Shown here in pieces: positions 8,193-18,540 of a stretch of DNA of 64,000 nucleotides. The position numbers and the translations under genes are program-made. Numbering within the stretch: position 1 is the first letter of the stretch; each line of letters begins with the position of its first letter. The notes under the pieces were generated by a model. It saw only the letters and a program-made list of their open reading frames with translations. It did no database searches and was not told the origin of the DNA. Origin of the DNA: Harmothoe impar (lineage: Eukaryota > Annelida > Polychaeta > Phyllodocida > Polynoidae); NCBI GenBank assembly GCA_947462335.1, contig OX381714.1, positions 55,721,800 through 55,785,799 of the forward strand, in the 5' to 3' direction.

Positions 8193-10604
8193 ATGGCAGC
8201 CCGTGTAGATGGCAAATGCACGGCCCCGGAGAAGGCTGAGGCCTCCGATGGGGAAGACCGAGTTCTCGAGTCTGACACGGAAATGGACACTACCGGTGCT
8301 CCAACCGTCGGTCAAGGCTCGGCTTCGGTACCAACTGAACCTAACCCTGAGGGGTCGGGTGATGTTGTTCCGAAGACAGAACCTGGTCTGGGTGGTAGTA
8401 ATATCATCCAGGAGGAGAACCCTGCAGGGGGATCTTCTCCGAAACCCGCCGGTGTATTGGCACAAGAACCGACGGTCCCTGATGGTGATTCATCAGACGG
8501 GTCCACGGTTCGTGCTAAGACCAAACGGAAACGGAAGCGTAAGAGGAAGATTACATCTTCCCCTGAAACTCCCGCTACCGAAGAGGTCGCACCGACTGAG
8601 GCTGATAGACTCAAAGCTGTTGCTGACAGAGTGGCCAAGGCGGAAGCCGAGGGCTGGTCTGTTGCAGAGAGCAGAGCCAATCGACGCCTCCGCGCCAAGG
8701 CAGCGCATGTCCGTCTAAACCTGTGTCTCCGTGATGATGACCGGGAGAACCTGAGCCTCACTGATTTAATTCAGGAGAATGGCAAAATGGCTCTTCCTGC
8801 ACCTCACACGGTCGACGGTTCAGACGACGAAGACTGGTTGACAGGTGATTCCCATCCCATTGACTGGTACCTCGTGTACCTCAAGGCAGTGTTGGCGGGG
8901 AATAAACCTAACATCCATAGGTCATGCCGTCCCAAGCTGAAATATGCTTGGAAGAACTACGTGCCAGGGGATCCCTGCCCGTACGTTCGCTGTCAGCGCC
9001 TGAAAGGGACTGCGACAGCAGCAAAACGGTGGCCAAACCTTTTCAAGTTTGCCCGTCATTTGGTAGAGAAGCACATGAATGTGCGTCCCTACTTGTACTG
9101 TGTGAGGGGAAGTACGAGTACTTCCTGCCCTGAGTACAGTGACGGGGAACTATTCCGTAGCCAACGGAGATCCGGTTTGGTAAGGCATCTCTGCGATAAT
9201 AAGGGCGTGCACAAGCGCACTATTACTCGTGGAGTTGAGGCTGCACTGAAGGTTTGGGGGATCCACAAACGTGTAGGAAATCTACAGTTTAAGTGGAGAA
9301 CCAACAAACTTAAACAGTGGAACTACCTCACGGAGGCTGACTGGGAGAGGTTGTGTAAGGGCGCCAAGTGCGAACAAACCGACCTGGGACCAGCCACAGA
9401 AGCTCCGATGCCCACTGTCAAAAAGGGTACCCCCCCTAAGAAGAAAAATCTAAAAAGGGGCCGCCAGGCATCCAAAGATGATACCAAAGGTGGACGTGAC
9501 CGTTCCCGCAGTGAACCTGCGAAGAAACGTGTCGCCACCGCCACGGTAACATCTGAGATCGACCATAGCCAAACCGTCGGTACCGTCACGGTATCTTCGG
9601 TTGCATTGCCCCCGGTTGCTGATCAACTGCCCAGGCAGGAGAGACAGAAACTGGGGAATGCACTGGCTATTGTTCAGAACTCTTTGGGTGACGAGCAGGC
9701 GGAACAAGTCGCTGCTGACTATGTCAAGCAGTACAAGTGGAGTCAGAAGCAAAAGAAAGCTTCAGCCCCACAGGAGAGTGTCTCACCTGTCAGTGACGCT
9801 GAACAGGTAGAGGTACAACAGCCGGATGGGGCGTCAGCCCAGCCGACTGCTCCACCCCAGCACGGAGCAACCTCTGACCCCGCAAGGGATGACGAGGTAA
9901 CTCCAGACCCTGAGCACAGGGCTGTTGACGAAGGGCTAGCAGGGTTACCTGTGTTGCCTGGAGACGGTCCTGCCTTTGATACTGGATTCTCTGACACTCT
10001 AGTCCCCGGATTTGAGTGCTACAGAGCTAAGATGGCTGAAAACGCAAGTAAGCTACTCCAGTTTCAGGTTTCCTTCTTGGAGAAGTCGTACTTTGAGCAG
10101 TACAAGTTGCTCAGAGAACAGGCTATCCGAGAAGGGAAAGCTTGGGTTGCTGAACGCACCAGAGTCCTTGCCGAGCGCGAGGCGAGTCTGGAGCAAGATC
10201 ATGCCTTCTGGAGGGCTACGATCGACCAACTCGAATCAAGGTTGACAACTTGTGACGCCAAGTTCTTCCGGCAGTTCGGGTTTAAGCTGACAGAGTGGGA
10301 GAGATCTGGTTTTCCAGATCTCCAGTCCAGGTTGGGGCTTGCCGCAAGGCCTGCTCCTCCTGTGACCCCGGTACTGTCAGTACACCCACCTAGGTATGAG
10401 ATGCCATTTTCTTTCATGGCACAATCTACCCGGGTGGTCAGTGGCGGGGAGCCTACTGCGGCGCCGAGTACCCTCTCGGTGGCCCCAGGTGGAGCCCTTC
10501 CTCTCCAGGTGGAGGCTGCTGTGGTTTGCACCACGGAGGCCCCTCCTGGAGGAAGTCCTGATGGGGAAGGAAAGCCATCCGGCGGTGTCCCTATGGACAC
10601 CTAA
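8193..10604 (+). CDS. Third ORF of the retrotransposon: putative nuclear Cys/His-motif protein, unknown family
   Basis: 803 codons with a good start context (A at -3, G at +4). I do not recognise a named family. Visible features in order: an acidic, Pro/Ser-rich N terminus; a lysine/arginine run at about 109-119 resembling a nuclear localisation signal; a helical region 135-200; two zinc-finger-like clusters, C262-X4-C267-X21-H289-X4-H294 and C303-X8-C312-X19-H332-X7-H340; basic patches near 410-450; a Glu/Lys/Arg-rich, probably coiled-coil segment at about 612-690; and a Pro/Gly-rich tail. There is no signal peptide, transmembrane segment or fusion peptide, so it is not an envelope gene. Its position between pol and the polypurine tract, and shared ACCGTCGGT motifs, tie it to the element rather than to a nested host gene. 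A DNA- or RNA-binding regulator is an inference. Confidence 0.75.
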   Translation: MAARVDGKCTAPEKAEASDGEDRVLESDTEMDTTGAPTVGQGSASVPTEPNPEGSGDVVPKTEPGLGGSNIIQEENPAGGSSPKPAGVLAQEPTVPDGDSSDGSTVRAKTKRKRKRKRKITSSPETPATEEVAPTEADRLKAVADRVAKAEAEGWSVAESRANRRLRAKAAHVRLNLCLRDDDRENLSLTDLIQENGKMALPAPHTVDGSDDEDWLTGDSHPIDWYLVYLKAVLAGNKPNIHRSCRPKLKYAWKNYVPGDPCPYVRCQRLKGTATAAKRWPNLFKFARHLVEKHMNVRPYLYCVRGSTSTSCPEYSDGELFRSQRRSGLVRHLCDNKGVHKRTITRGVEAALKVWGIHKRVGNLQFKWRTNKLKQWNYLTEADWERLCKGAKCEQTDLGPATEAPMPTVKKGTPPKKKNLKRGRQASKDDTKGGRDRSRSEPAKKRVATATVTSEIDHSQTVGTVTVSSVALPPVADQLPRQERQKLGNALAIVQNSLGDEQAEQVAADYVKQYKWSQKQKKASAPQESVSPVSDAEQVEVQQPDGASAQPTAPPQHGATSDPARDDEVTPDPEHRAVDEGLAGLPVLPGDGPAFDTGFSDTLVPGFECYRAKMAENASKLLQFQVSFLEKSYFEQYKLLREQAIREGKAWVAERTRVLAEREASLEQDHAFWRATIDQLESRLTTCDAKFFRQFGFKLTEWERSGFPDLQSRLGLAARPAPPVTPVLSVHPPRYEMPFSFMAQSTRVVSGGEPTAAPSTLSVAPGGALPLQVEAAVVCTTEAPPGGSPDGEGKPSGGVPMDT

Positions 10605-11519
10605 GGTTGGTCCCCCGTCAGGCCCTCTGGGGTGCACTGTTCCGCCCCTCGGAGGTAAAACTAAACCATCGACGCAGCTACACGCCCCTGGACACCCAAA
10701 AGCAGACCGACGGTGCTGTCGTGACTTAACTGAGTCTCTACTGCCACCACACTGGAAGCAGCCTGATGTCTTCAACCGTGGTTTACTACTAAGCCACAAC
10801 CGTCGGTGCTCTACTACTGTCCAGGGCTCCTGATCCTGTGGTCACATTCTACTATTGTGACCTATGAACTATTATATGGATCATCCTCCTGTGATAATTA
10901 TTTATAAGGAGGCACGGACCTACCTTTTTATATTTATATTTCACAAGAGATGGAAGTACTATACCGGTACTGGACTCTATCCATCTCTACCACCATAAAC
11001 TGCTAGGTACTGGAGTACCGCCCCTAATAAGGATGACGATCTATCCCACCTTATTTAGGATACGCTATTATGGATTTTTATATATAAACTTTTCTACGCC
11101 AAAGGAAGTGGGAACTGCTATAGTTCCAATTATAAACTTTTCTTCGCCAAAGGAAGTGAGAGCTATTATAGTTCTATTATTTATATATAAGGACACTAAC
11201 TCCACACGGATTCGCACCATTGCTGAATGAAGTAGGTGATGTGTTGAGTTTCCAAGGTGGTTATTTGGTGCCTTTACTATTAACTGATACTAGTCTAGGA
11301 CTATCAGTTGGACAGTTTTTATCATGTGCCTACGGGACTATGGTTTTACAAAGACTATATTGTTGATATAAACTGTTATGTACATGTTAACTTGTATGTT
11401 CATGTATGTATGCCTGTTGTTACTATGAGTAGAAATGTTACTTGTTGATAAATAGATATACGTGGTATATAATGTATCCAAGAGGTATTATTATTATAAA
11501 ACCAACCCTTCCTACATTC
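10605..11519 (+). other. 3' untranslated region of the retrotransposon
   Basis: No credible ORF; overlapping frames at 10396-10833 and 11033-11230 lack coding features. It carries two ACCGTCGGT-type motifs (10706-10714, 10799-10807) and becomes strongly AT-rich after about 10850. Confidence 0.6.
11085..11185 (+). repeat. Two-unit imperfect tandem repeat in the element 3' region
   Basis: Two units of about 50 bp share TATAAACTTTTCT(A/T)CGCC, then AAAGGAAGTG, then a CTAT(A/T)ATAGTTC block. Confidence 0.75.
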
Positions 11520-11532
11520 TAAAGGGGGGTAG
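11520..11532 (+). promoter_or_regulatory. Polypurine tract for plus-strand priming
   Basis: TAAAGGGGGGTAG lies directly before the TGTAACGGG start of the LTR, the position and composition expected of the RNase-H-resistant primer used in LTR-retrotransposon reverse transcription. Confidence 0.85.
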
Positions 11533-12055
11533 TGTAACGGGTTGACTATAAGTCTAACTGTTATTGTTGTATATCTATTGTATGTTGTATGATGTAAGAC
11601 AACACGGTTCTATTGTGTTTAATAACTGTTTTATTCATCTAACTAGTGTCGTCGGTTCGTTACATACACCGACTCCTCTAGTTCGGTTATCTATACGGTA
11701 GTGTACCGGTACCACCTTCGGTTACCGTCGGTAGTTGTTACATAATCATTTTTACATAACTAAACCTAACAGGTGGCGCTGCTAGTACGGTCACGTGGCT
11801 ACGCAGCGCTGTATATAAGACGGCTGCTTCCCCATTGGAAGTCAGTCAGGTTTGGGACTGTCGTGACATGACCACCCTGTGCTCACGGGCTTAACTCTAT
11901 GCTATAGGGTTGCCCACTGTATTATATATCTGTTCTGATCTCGTATATCCGCTGGTTATACTTGTACTATAATACCCAAGAGTTACCTTTACAATAAAGT
12001 CGCCGTATATTAAAGTCTAATTTACCTTGTCTGGTTTTTGTACTCAAGTGTTACA
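11533..12055 (+). repeat. 3' long terminal repeat (523 bp)
   Basis: It starts TGTAACGGG right after the polypurine tract and ends AAGTGTTACA, giving a 6-bp terminal inverted repeat (TGTAAC/GTTACA) with TG...CA ends. Inside are a TATA box (TATATAAG, 11812-11819) and a polyadenylation signal AATAAA (11993-11998), placing U3-R-U5 in the usual order. One ACCGTCGGT motif is at 11724-11732 in U3. The base run after it (TACGT) would be the target duplication, but the missing left LTR prevents a test. Confidence 0.85.
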
Positions 12056-12315
12056 TACGTAGTAAGAGACCAACTACAAGTGTATCAGGCCTGTGGTGCC
12101 ACCTGCAGTGCGTCACGCACCCTAGTGAGGGGTCTCGTCATTAAAACACTGGTGCACATTTTGAAGGGTTTTATTTGACGTGTGTGGAAGTCCTAACACC
12201 ATGTTGTTAGCAGGAAAAAACACCCTGACGTCCAAGTGCAAACCAGGCGACCTGAAAGTGATATTTCTTTTTATCCTGTATTTTGGGTGATAAAGATGTA
12301 CTGTCTTGAACATTA
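12056..12315. other. Right flank of the retrotransposon, intronic
   Basis: Nothing recognised. The collagen intron resumes here. Confidence 0.5.
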
Positions 12316-12548
12316 TTAACACTTTAAGGTCCGCACAGTACGTTAATGTATACTCTCCAAAAAGCCGTCATGATGCATAAATGCAGCAGTGGCGGGTAAA
12401 TTGCAAAGGCTGCAGTCATGCATCATGACGTCTCTTTGGGATCGTATCAATATATAGGGTCGACATGATGCTTCAATGCAGCACTTGCGAATTACTCGCC
12501 AGAGCCCTATCTAAGTATTCTCATGTATCACGACGATTAATGGGTTAA
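12316..12548. mobile_element. piggyBac-like TTAA hairpin MITE, full length but diverged
   Basis: TTAA-flanked at both ends (12316, 12545). Inner arms contain the family's GATGCATRAATGCAGCA hairpin and TTACTCGCCAG core. Confidence 0.65.
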
Positions 12549-12659
12549 ACACGTTATGTTTTGTGGGAGACACTTCCGACTCACTTATTTATATAAATGT
12601 GATTTAAACAAGAAGCTTAAGGTGACCAAGGTTCAACACAGCAACCCAGACACACCGAA

Positions 12660-12806
12660 AATGACTATAGGGGGTCCAGATGGGTCCCCCCTGAGGTCGG
12701 AAAGTCGCCGAAATTAAGGGGTCCAGGTCGCTTTTATTAATGCATTAGGTCGAAAGTCGCCTCCAAAACGGCCCAGGTCGCCAGGTCGCTTTTGACCCAT
12801 CTGCAG
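12660..12806. repeat. Interspersed repeat, GTCGCTTTTGACC family
   Basis: It carries GTCGGAAAGTCGCCGAAA and CCAGGTCGCTTTTGACC. A diverged inverted copy occurs at about 51093-51260. Confidence 0.6.
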
Positions 12807-12869
12807 TCACACTATATACAGTGAGGGTATACTACCAAAATAATATATAGAAATGTGGACTGTAGGCCT

Positions 12870-13250
12870 AGTAGATGGCTGTGATAGGATCTAATATCCT
12901 CCATATCAGCATGCAGTGCCATAAAGCGTCTACTTATGGCCCGTGCAGCACCGCTGAGTTACTCGCTAGTGTTACATTGATGCCGACCCTACACCATAAT
13001 AATATAGCATTAGTATAGCACCAGTTCTAGCTAATTCTTTCACCAAGCGTGCACTACATCTCTTTATTCTACCTTGTTGTGTGAGAATATCCCTACGTGT
13101 TACAAAGTAGGAATGATGGACCCTCTCCATATCCCTGTAAGGGCCGCGAGTATATCACACTTATATGGTCGGCATGATGCTTGAATGCAGCACTCGTGAG
13201 TTACTCGCCAAGGCTGATTTCATGTATCAAAGGGCATCAATGATACTAAA
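12870..13250. mobile_element. Degraded pieces of the TTAA hairpin MITE
   Basis: Separated pieces of the family (for example CGGCATGATGCTTGAATGCAGC near 13170 and GAGTTACTCGCCA near 13198) without intact termini. Confidence 0.5.
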
Positions 13251-13654
13251 CCAAACTACAACCCTTAAAGGGACACGGCTGTCAATGACCCCCTGCCTGA
13301 CTTGTGTATATGTATGATAGATCACAGTGACGTATCTGACGTAGATCCGTCACACCTCGTAACCTTCACTGACAAGGTCATATAGATCTGTGACCTTCAA
13401 CTCACAAGGTCATAATGCCCACCCCTGACCCTACGACCCTATCCTTAGCAACCTGTCCATGACATTACTCTCCAAGCATTCATCTAAGGCAGTATATCAT
13501 AAGGCCTATATCTACATAACTGCTGTGATTGTCTTTTGAGAGTGAGACAGTCCTTCGCTTGTCTCCCAGTTCCCACAGGAAGAAACCAGCCGAGCCCCCC
13601 AGCGCCCCTGTGGCCCCTGGCGATCAGTGCATGAACTGTTTCAGCAGCCTGTCA
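13251..13654. other. Intronic sequence, no gene
   Basis: No exon or clear element. It has a few AAGGTCA/TGACCTT half-sites around 13370-13415. Confidence 0.4.
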
Positions 13655-13693
13655 GCTGGTGGGGGGGGGGGGGGTGTACCCAGGGGGGGGGGG
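13655..13693. repeat. Poly-G tract
   Basis: Two G-runs separated by TGTACCCA, a candidate G-quadruplex. Confidence 0.8.
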
Positions 13694-13935
13694 AGAATGA
13701 ATGGTTTGTTTTATTGGACATGCCCAGGGTGATATATTCCATGTTATATATGGCATAGCAGCCCCATAGATTTAAAGCCACTTCATTTTGATATCTTGGA
13801 TTATGGTATTTTACAGCATCGTTTTTAGGCGGCCAGTGGCTAAATCGTTTTTTAAAGCTGCCTTTTCTAACATCGTGGGCCAGAGGCAAAAAGGAGACGA
13901 ATACATTTTGGGCAATCATAAGCCTGGGCTCCACT

Positions 13936-14147
13936 AGGGCGACCTGCGAAGTGATGCGATCCTTTTAATGTTTCGTTCTTGTATGTTTCACCTCATTTCG
14001 CTTCATTTTGCTGTAGTGTCGCCCTGATTGTCGCCCTTTTTTCTGCCAATACTCAGGGCCACACTGCAGCGAAACGAAGCAAAAAGTGGCGAAACATACA
14101 AGAACAAAACATTAACAAAAGCATCGCACCATTTCGCAGGACCAATT
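13936..14147. mobile_element. Foldback element with long inverted arms
   Basis: The left arm (TGCGAAGTGATGCGATCC, then TGTTTCGTTCTTGTATGTTTC) is mirrored by the right arm (GAAACATACAAGAACAAAAC, then GCATCGCACCATTTCGCA). A short unique centre lies near 14030. Confidence 0.75.
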
Positions 14148-14211
14148 AATACATAACTTCCCCGGCTCCGGCACTGAATTGGTCAGTCTAACTGAATTGG
14201 TGCTTCATGTC

Positions 14212-14322
14212 GATCCCTTAAAGGGACATTCTCACCACTCACACTTAACCACATAGTAGACTAGAACAGTACTAGAATTGTGAGTGGGGAACGCTCGGTG
14301 AGAATGCCACTTTAAGGGTATA
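14212..14322. mobile_element. Short foldback MITE with CTTAAAGGGACATTCTCACC ends
   Basis: Inverted arms CCCTTAAAGGGACATTCTC and GAGAATGCCACTTTAAGGG enclose about 70 bp. Confidence 0.7.
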
Positions 14323-14329
14323 TCAACGG

Positions 14330-14466
14330 TTGAACCCCAGTGGGTCGTCATTATACATGAATGCAACCCGGGATGCAAGCTACTCACCGAGGCTGCATTC
14401 ATGCATCATGGCGGCAAAGGGGCTTCATGCACTTAAAGTACTATGCGGCCCTTAAAGGGCTAACAT
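14330..14466. mobile_element. piggyBac-like TTAA hairpin MITE, right half
   Basis: It shows ATGAATGCA...TACTC...TGCATTCATGCATCATG and the terminus TACTATGCGGCCCTTAAAGG. Confidence 0.7.
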
Positions 14467-14687
14467 CCCCCAGAGTTCTTAGCGGCATCACCAGCTGGCG
14501 GAAGTCGTCTGCTCACAGCTGGTTGTTGCCTTGACGACCAGCGTCTCATGTCGTCAACAAGCGTCACTTTTATAGTCGCCAATGTCACCTTTTAAGTCAC
14601 CAGGGTGACATTCTGGAGGGTAGACGCAGGATGGGAGGGAGGGGGGGGGGGTGAATGTGACAATCACATGTAGACAGTCCATCTTGT

Positions 14688-15018
14688 CCACACAGAAAAA
14701 AAGTAGAATCACTGTGACTCCCGACGTGATCACTGAGGTAACTCTCCCCAGGACTCTAACGTGCCCCCTTAAAAGTGCAGATCTCGGTACCCCTCCAGCG
14801 GCAGTCGGAGAAGAGACGGGGCAGATACTCAGTCCTATATATAGGGCCGTTGGGGCTTTAACATTAACAGGACTCCAAAATAACTCTATAATGACTCCTA
14901 TTCTAAGACTCCCTAATGATTGGGAGTCACTTTAGAGTTGTGGGGAGAGTTACCTCAGTGATCGGGGCTGGACTCCCATTTGAGAGTTACAGTGATTCTA
15001 CTTCTTCTCTCTGTGTCA
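14688..15018. mobile_element. Foldback element, ACACAGARAA-terminal group
   Basis: Ends CACAGAAAAAAAGTAGAATC and GATTCTACTTCTTCTCTCTG are inverted. Inner arms GATCACTGAGGTAACTCTCC and GGAGAGTTACCTCAGTGATC are perfectly complementary. It shares termini with the element at 52406-52709. Confidence 0.75.
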
Positions 15019-15363
15019 TATATATCTTTTTTATCCAACAGGACTTGGCCCTCACCCCTACACTCTATGGGATTCATGTTTTTCGGTGTTTGTTCTATCA
15101 TGTCTTTTTGTCCTTGTTATCAATTGTCCCACCATATTGCAAAAGGTCCTACACATACAGTGTTGCCTTAATGGTACAAGTTCAAAATTCTACAACATCA
15201 ATATAACACTACTCCTTCTCACTTCTTGCTGCCTAACTCTAGGTTGGGATGTAAAGTATATCATTATTCATCCCAAGACTGGTTCAGTCTGCAGTGTTGC
15301 CTCAAAATAAGGATGATAAAGGCTGCTCAGACAGAAACTCTTTCACATAAGCTCCTTTCCATG

Positions 15364-15475
15364 TTAACCCTTTAAGGGTCGCACAGTCCATTAATGTGCA
15401 AGCTCTTTTTGGTCAGGTGGCGATTCGAGTAACTCGCCAGCCAGTGCTGCATTCATCATTATGCCGTCACCATGG
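15364..15475. mobile_element. piggyBac-like TTAA hairpin MITE, left part
   Basis: It begins TTAACCCTTTAAGGGTCGCA and includes GAGTAACTCGCCAG and TGCTGCATTCAT. It is cut short by the next element. Confidence 0.7.
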
Positions 15476-15484
15476 ACTTGAAAT

Positions 15485-15674
15485 GTGCACTGTAAAAAAG
15501 TTGGTTGCCATTTTTATAGCTGAACAGTAGATTCGACAGAAAGTGTAGCTTATTGTAGGTAAACAGTAGAATCTACTGTAAATCTACAGTAGATTCTACT
15601 GTTAATTCATTCTACTGTAGATGTACAGTAGATTCATTTCTACTGTGTACCTACACCACTTATTTACAGTACAT
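15485..15674. mobile_element. CACTGTAAA-terminal MITE with GTAGATTCTACAGT array
   Basis: Ends CACTGTAAAAAAGTTGGTTG and ATTTACAGT are inverted; the centre is an array of ACAGTAGATTCTACTGT palindromes. Other copies: 30683-31134, 31412-31575, 33781-34003. Confidence 0.75.
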
Positions 15675-18370
15675 GATGCCCGGGGTATGATGTAAGAAGG
15701 AGACAGGGCTGCATTCAAGCATGTTACCATCTGCCATGTGGCAGGCCTACATGTGCATGGACTCATCCCCTATAGTTACTTCCCTCATGTATACAATGTT
15801 AATCCGTGCAGAAGAGTATGAAGAGATTACCCCGGATTATATAACACAAACACCCAGTGTCTATACAGCCAATAGAACGCCACTTCCGGTCAGGATTAGC
15901 TCAGAAGGAGTTACATGATCACGTGACTCCATCTTGGCTCTGTCAGAACGTGGTACCATTTTACTAGAGTGATAGAGTACCAGCCGGACCCTGGGGCCGT
16001 ACCCTGGATGGACCAACCCATCTTACCACAGTGCATGGTAACCATCCAGGTAGATTAGCGCGTCTTACAATCACCATGGTTACGTCACTTGTTGTGGCTG
16101 GTTCCCGAGGTAGTTTAGTCTACAGGCTGGGAACCAGTGAGCTGTGGTTGAGATGTCTGCCACTAGAGGCCGCGTCTTATCGGTATCAGATAACGCCCCC
16201 TGGCGGCCTTAGGATCCATCAGGGGAGGATCCAAGGTACTCTCACAGCCTCCGCCAGCGTCTTTCCTACTAGTTGCATAGCCTGGGAGCAGGCTGCCATT
16301 CTATCCCAATACACATCTTTTAATTATTTCTTTCAAGTATAGGTATTGATTGCACAGTAGCCCCAGCTACTTTTATTACCTCCTTGATCATTCAAATACA
16401 CACGCTTGATCTCTGCAATAAACAATTTTCTTTTATGCCACCAAGGTGAAAAATGAAATGCAGCCCTGCTCCAAGCCCATGCCATAGTATTGGGCTGCGA
16501 GTCCGAAACTGCACTCTCTGGGAGGGGAGGGCAGCTGTGTCGCTGCACACTCTCACTGTATCTCTGTGCCAACCTGACTTTTCACATCAAAATGGACATA
16601 ATACATGAATGTCCATCACGCATGCTGATTGAAATATTTTATTTATTTATAATGGAATAATCCATGTATATATATATTTCAATAAATATGTAAGCAACAA
16701 GCTCTGTGGGTTACAGACTTATTGGTCATGATTATGTGGGCAAAATTTGACATAGTTCTAGGGACTTTTTTTGTAGGCAGACAGACACAGACGACTCCCA
16801 GGTTCAGGCTGAGATGAGGAACGAGGCTCTGGGTAGGAGAGCGGCCCAAAGGGTGTTCACTGTTGACGTCAGAATACGGGATCTTGTTAGGTCTGGGCTT
16901 CATCAATGAGTCTTTACTCCCAACATTCCCAGCTATATTGTGTAAGGGGCCTAGTAGATGTGGATTTATACGGCTGGGAATTTTGTTGCTATTAAAATAT
17001 TATCAATTTTATATCATTAATTATATCATATATACAAGTCAACTAAAACCGCCAAAAGCCTCCTATATAATATAGCCTCTTAGGATATAATCTCTTTTGG
17101 GAATTCCAGGGACAGGGTGGGAAGATTGCTAGCGAATATGGAAATGGATTGAAAAGGCAACATGGCTATTTCTTAAATTTGACAGGATTCTCAAACTTGA
17201 ACCGGAACACCATGGACCTTTCTTACATTTGACAGGAAGATGGGTATTTCGCAAGATTGACATGGGGACGTGAGGAATCCTGAAGTTGACTGGACATGGG
17301 TGTAACATTTATCAAATTCGACACTTGATTGTGACGTCACATCGGTCTCCCAGGTAGAGACCTCAAAGTAACTAATCCATCAACTCGGGTCTTTCTCACT
17401 GGGGTATTTTTCCTGGCCACTACATCCCAGCACTTGTGTTGTTAAAAAGAAAATCAATTTGCATCGTGTGAAGGCGTGAGTGTGTGGTGAGGGGGGTGGG
17501 GAGTCGTCCCACTGCAAACTGTCTCCGAGTTAGACAACCTAGAGCTACACCCAACACGTGATCCCTGCACGTGACTCCCGATATAGTCACGTGACACTAA
17601 CTGCCGTCAAACACTAGCTGCTATTAAGTTCTCTGGGTACCAAATGAATGCCCTCTATATTCCTGTATATTGAATACAAGGCAAGTATGATCTTTAAGAG
17701 GTACCCAGGAGGTACCTTTGCCCTAGAGTTTGATCCCATTAAAAGGGCAAAACACCTGTCGATTTTGATGGGGTTAACACCGATTTTATTGCGGTTTCCA
17801 TGGTATTCTGAGATTAGTACATTGTATATCTATGGGACCTTACTGCAATGCGTTATTTTCGTAATGAGCACTCTCTGTAACGTAAAGTAGGCTTAAAGTA
17901 TGAGCAGCTCAGCTATTGGGGGATCATAGCTCCTACGTCATACAGTTTGCTTCGAGTTTACAACGCCTGGACATTGGACATCAGACATGAGAGAGTCTAC
18001 AAATATACATGTCTAATGTATGTGGGTAAATATCACCCACTAATTGAGAGAAAGTAGGAGAGTTTGATCAATTCTAAATCGGTTCTAAAGAGAATATAAA
18101 CATGGTCGAATACAAAGATGGACAAAGATCCCAGAGAATTTTCGACAAAAGTAGAAAAAGGTGACATATAGATGTATTTGGTGGGGGTGAAGGCCGTGTA
18201 GAAGATGTACAGGGGTAAAAGAGATGAACTAGTGAAACCCCCCATTGTACGGACCACACCACAGAGCCAGTCTGTAAGTCATCACACATAACCTCTCACA
18301 CACGTCAAGGCTATAGGGTACTCAACATGTCACACTCTGGGCGCCGCCATCTTGTCCCCCGTATGCAACG
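15675..18370. other. Intronic sequence, mostly unannotated
   Basis: No exon or recognised gene. A diverged tandem of TTTCTTAAATTTGACAGG-like units lies at about 17150-17330 and resembles 40845-40980. CCGCCATCTTG occurs near 18345. Confidence 0.4.
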
Positions 18371-18372
18371 TC

Positions 18373-18540
18373 CACTGCATGAATGTTGGCATTTAAGTCA
18401 GATTTAAGCACATGTAAGATGTCGTAAAGAAACACATTAAGCAGCTTTTAGTTCATTAATTCTATGTAAATGTCTCGAAAGAGTAGGCATTTAAGTAGCT
18501 ATACGTGGCATTTAAGCATATGTAAATTACTTATATGCAA
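18373..18540. mobile_element. GCATGAATGTTGGCATTTAAG-family element, partial
   Basis: The left end TGCATGAATGTTGGCATTTA is followed by repeated GGCATTTAAG units; the inverted right end is not clear. Complete relatives lie at 31850-32188, 34718-34932 and 39503-39950. Confidence 0.6.

Larger units (their letters stand above)
1133..12055 (+). mobile_element. Ty3/Gypsy-type LTR retrotransposon with a third ORF, single LTR
   Basis: The order is gag, pol (protease-RT-RNase H-integrase), an internal promoter, a large third ORF, a polypurine tract and a 3' LTR. Integrase after RNase H is the Ty3/Gypsy arrangement. All three ORFs are open at full length, so the copy is probably young. It lies in intron 4 of the minus-strand collagen IV gene, antisense to it. 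The 3' LTR is bounded by the 6-bp inverted repeat TGTAAC/GTTACA. No matching 5' LTR or tRNA primer-binding site is visible before gag, so the left boundary is set at the gag ATG only for convenience and the target-site duplication cannot be tested. The third ORF and the 3.5 kb between pol and the LTR make it unusually long. Confidence 0.88.

Noticed and set aside
8193..10604. Third ORF as a retroviral-type envelope
   Set aside because: No signal peptide, transmembrane helix, furin-like site or fusion peptide. It has nuclear and zinc-binding-like features instead.
10396..10833. 145-codon ORF overlapping the end of the third ORF of the retrotransposon
   Set aside because: Different frame from the long ORF, no recognisable feature, and explained by GC-rich codon composition of the overlapping gene.
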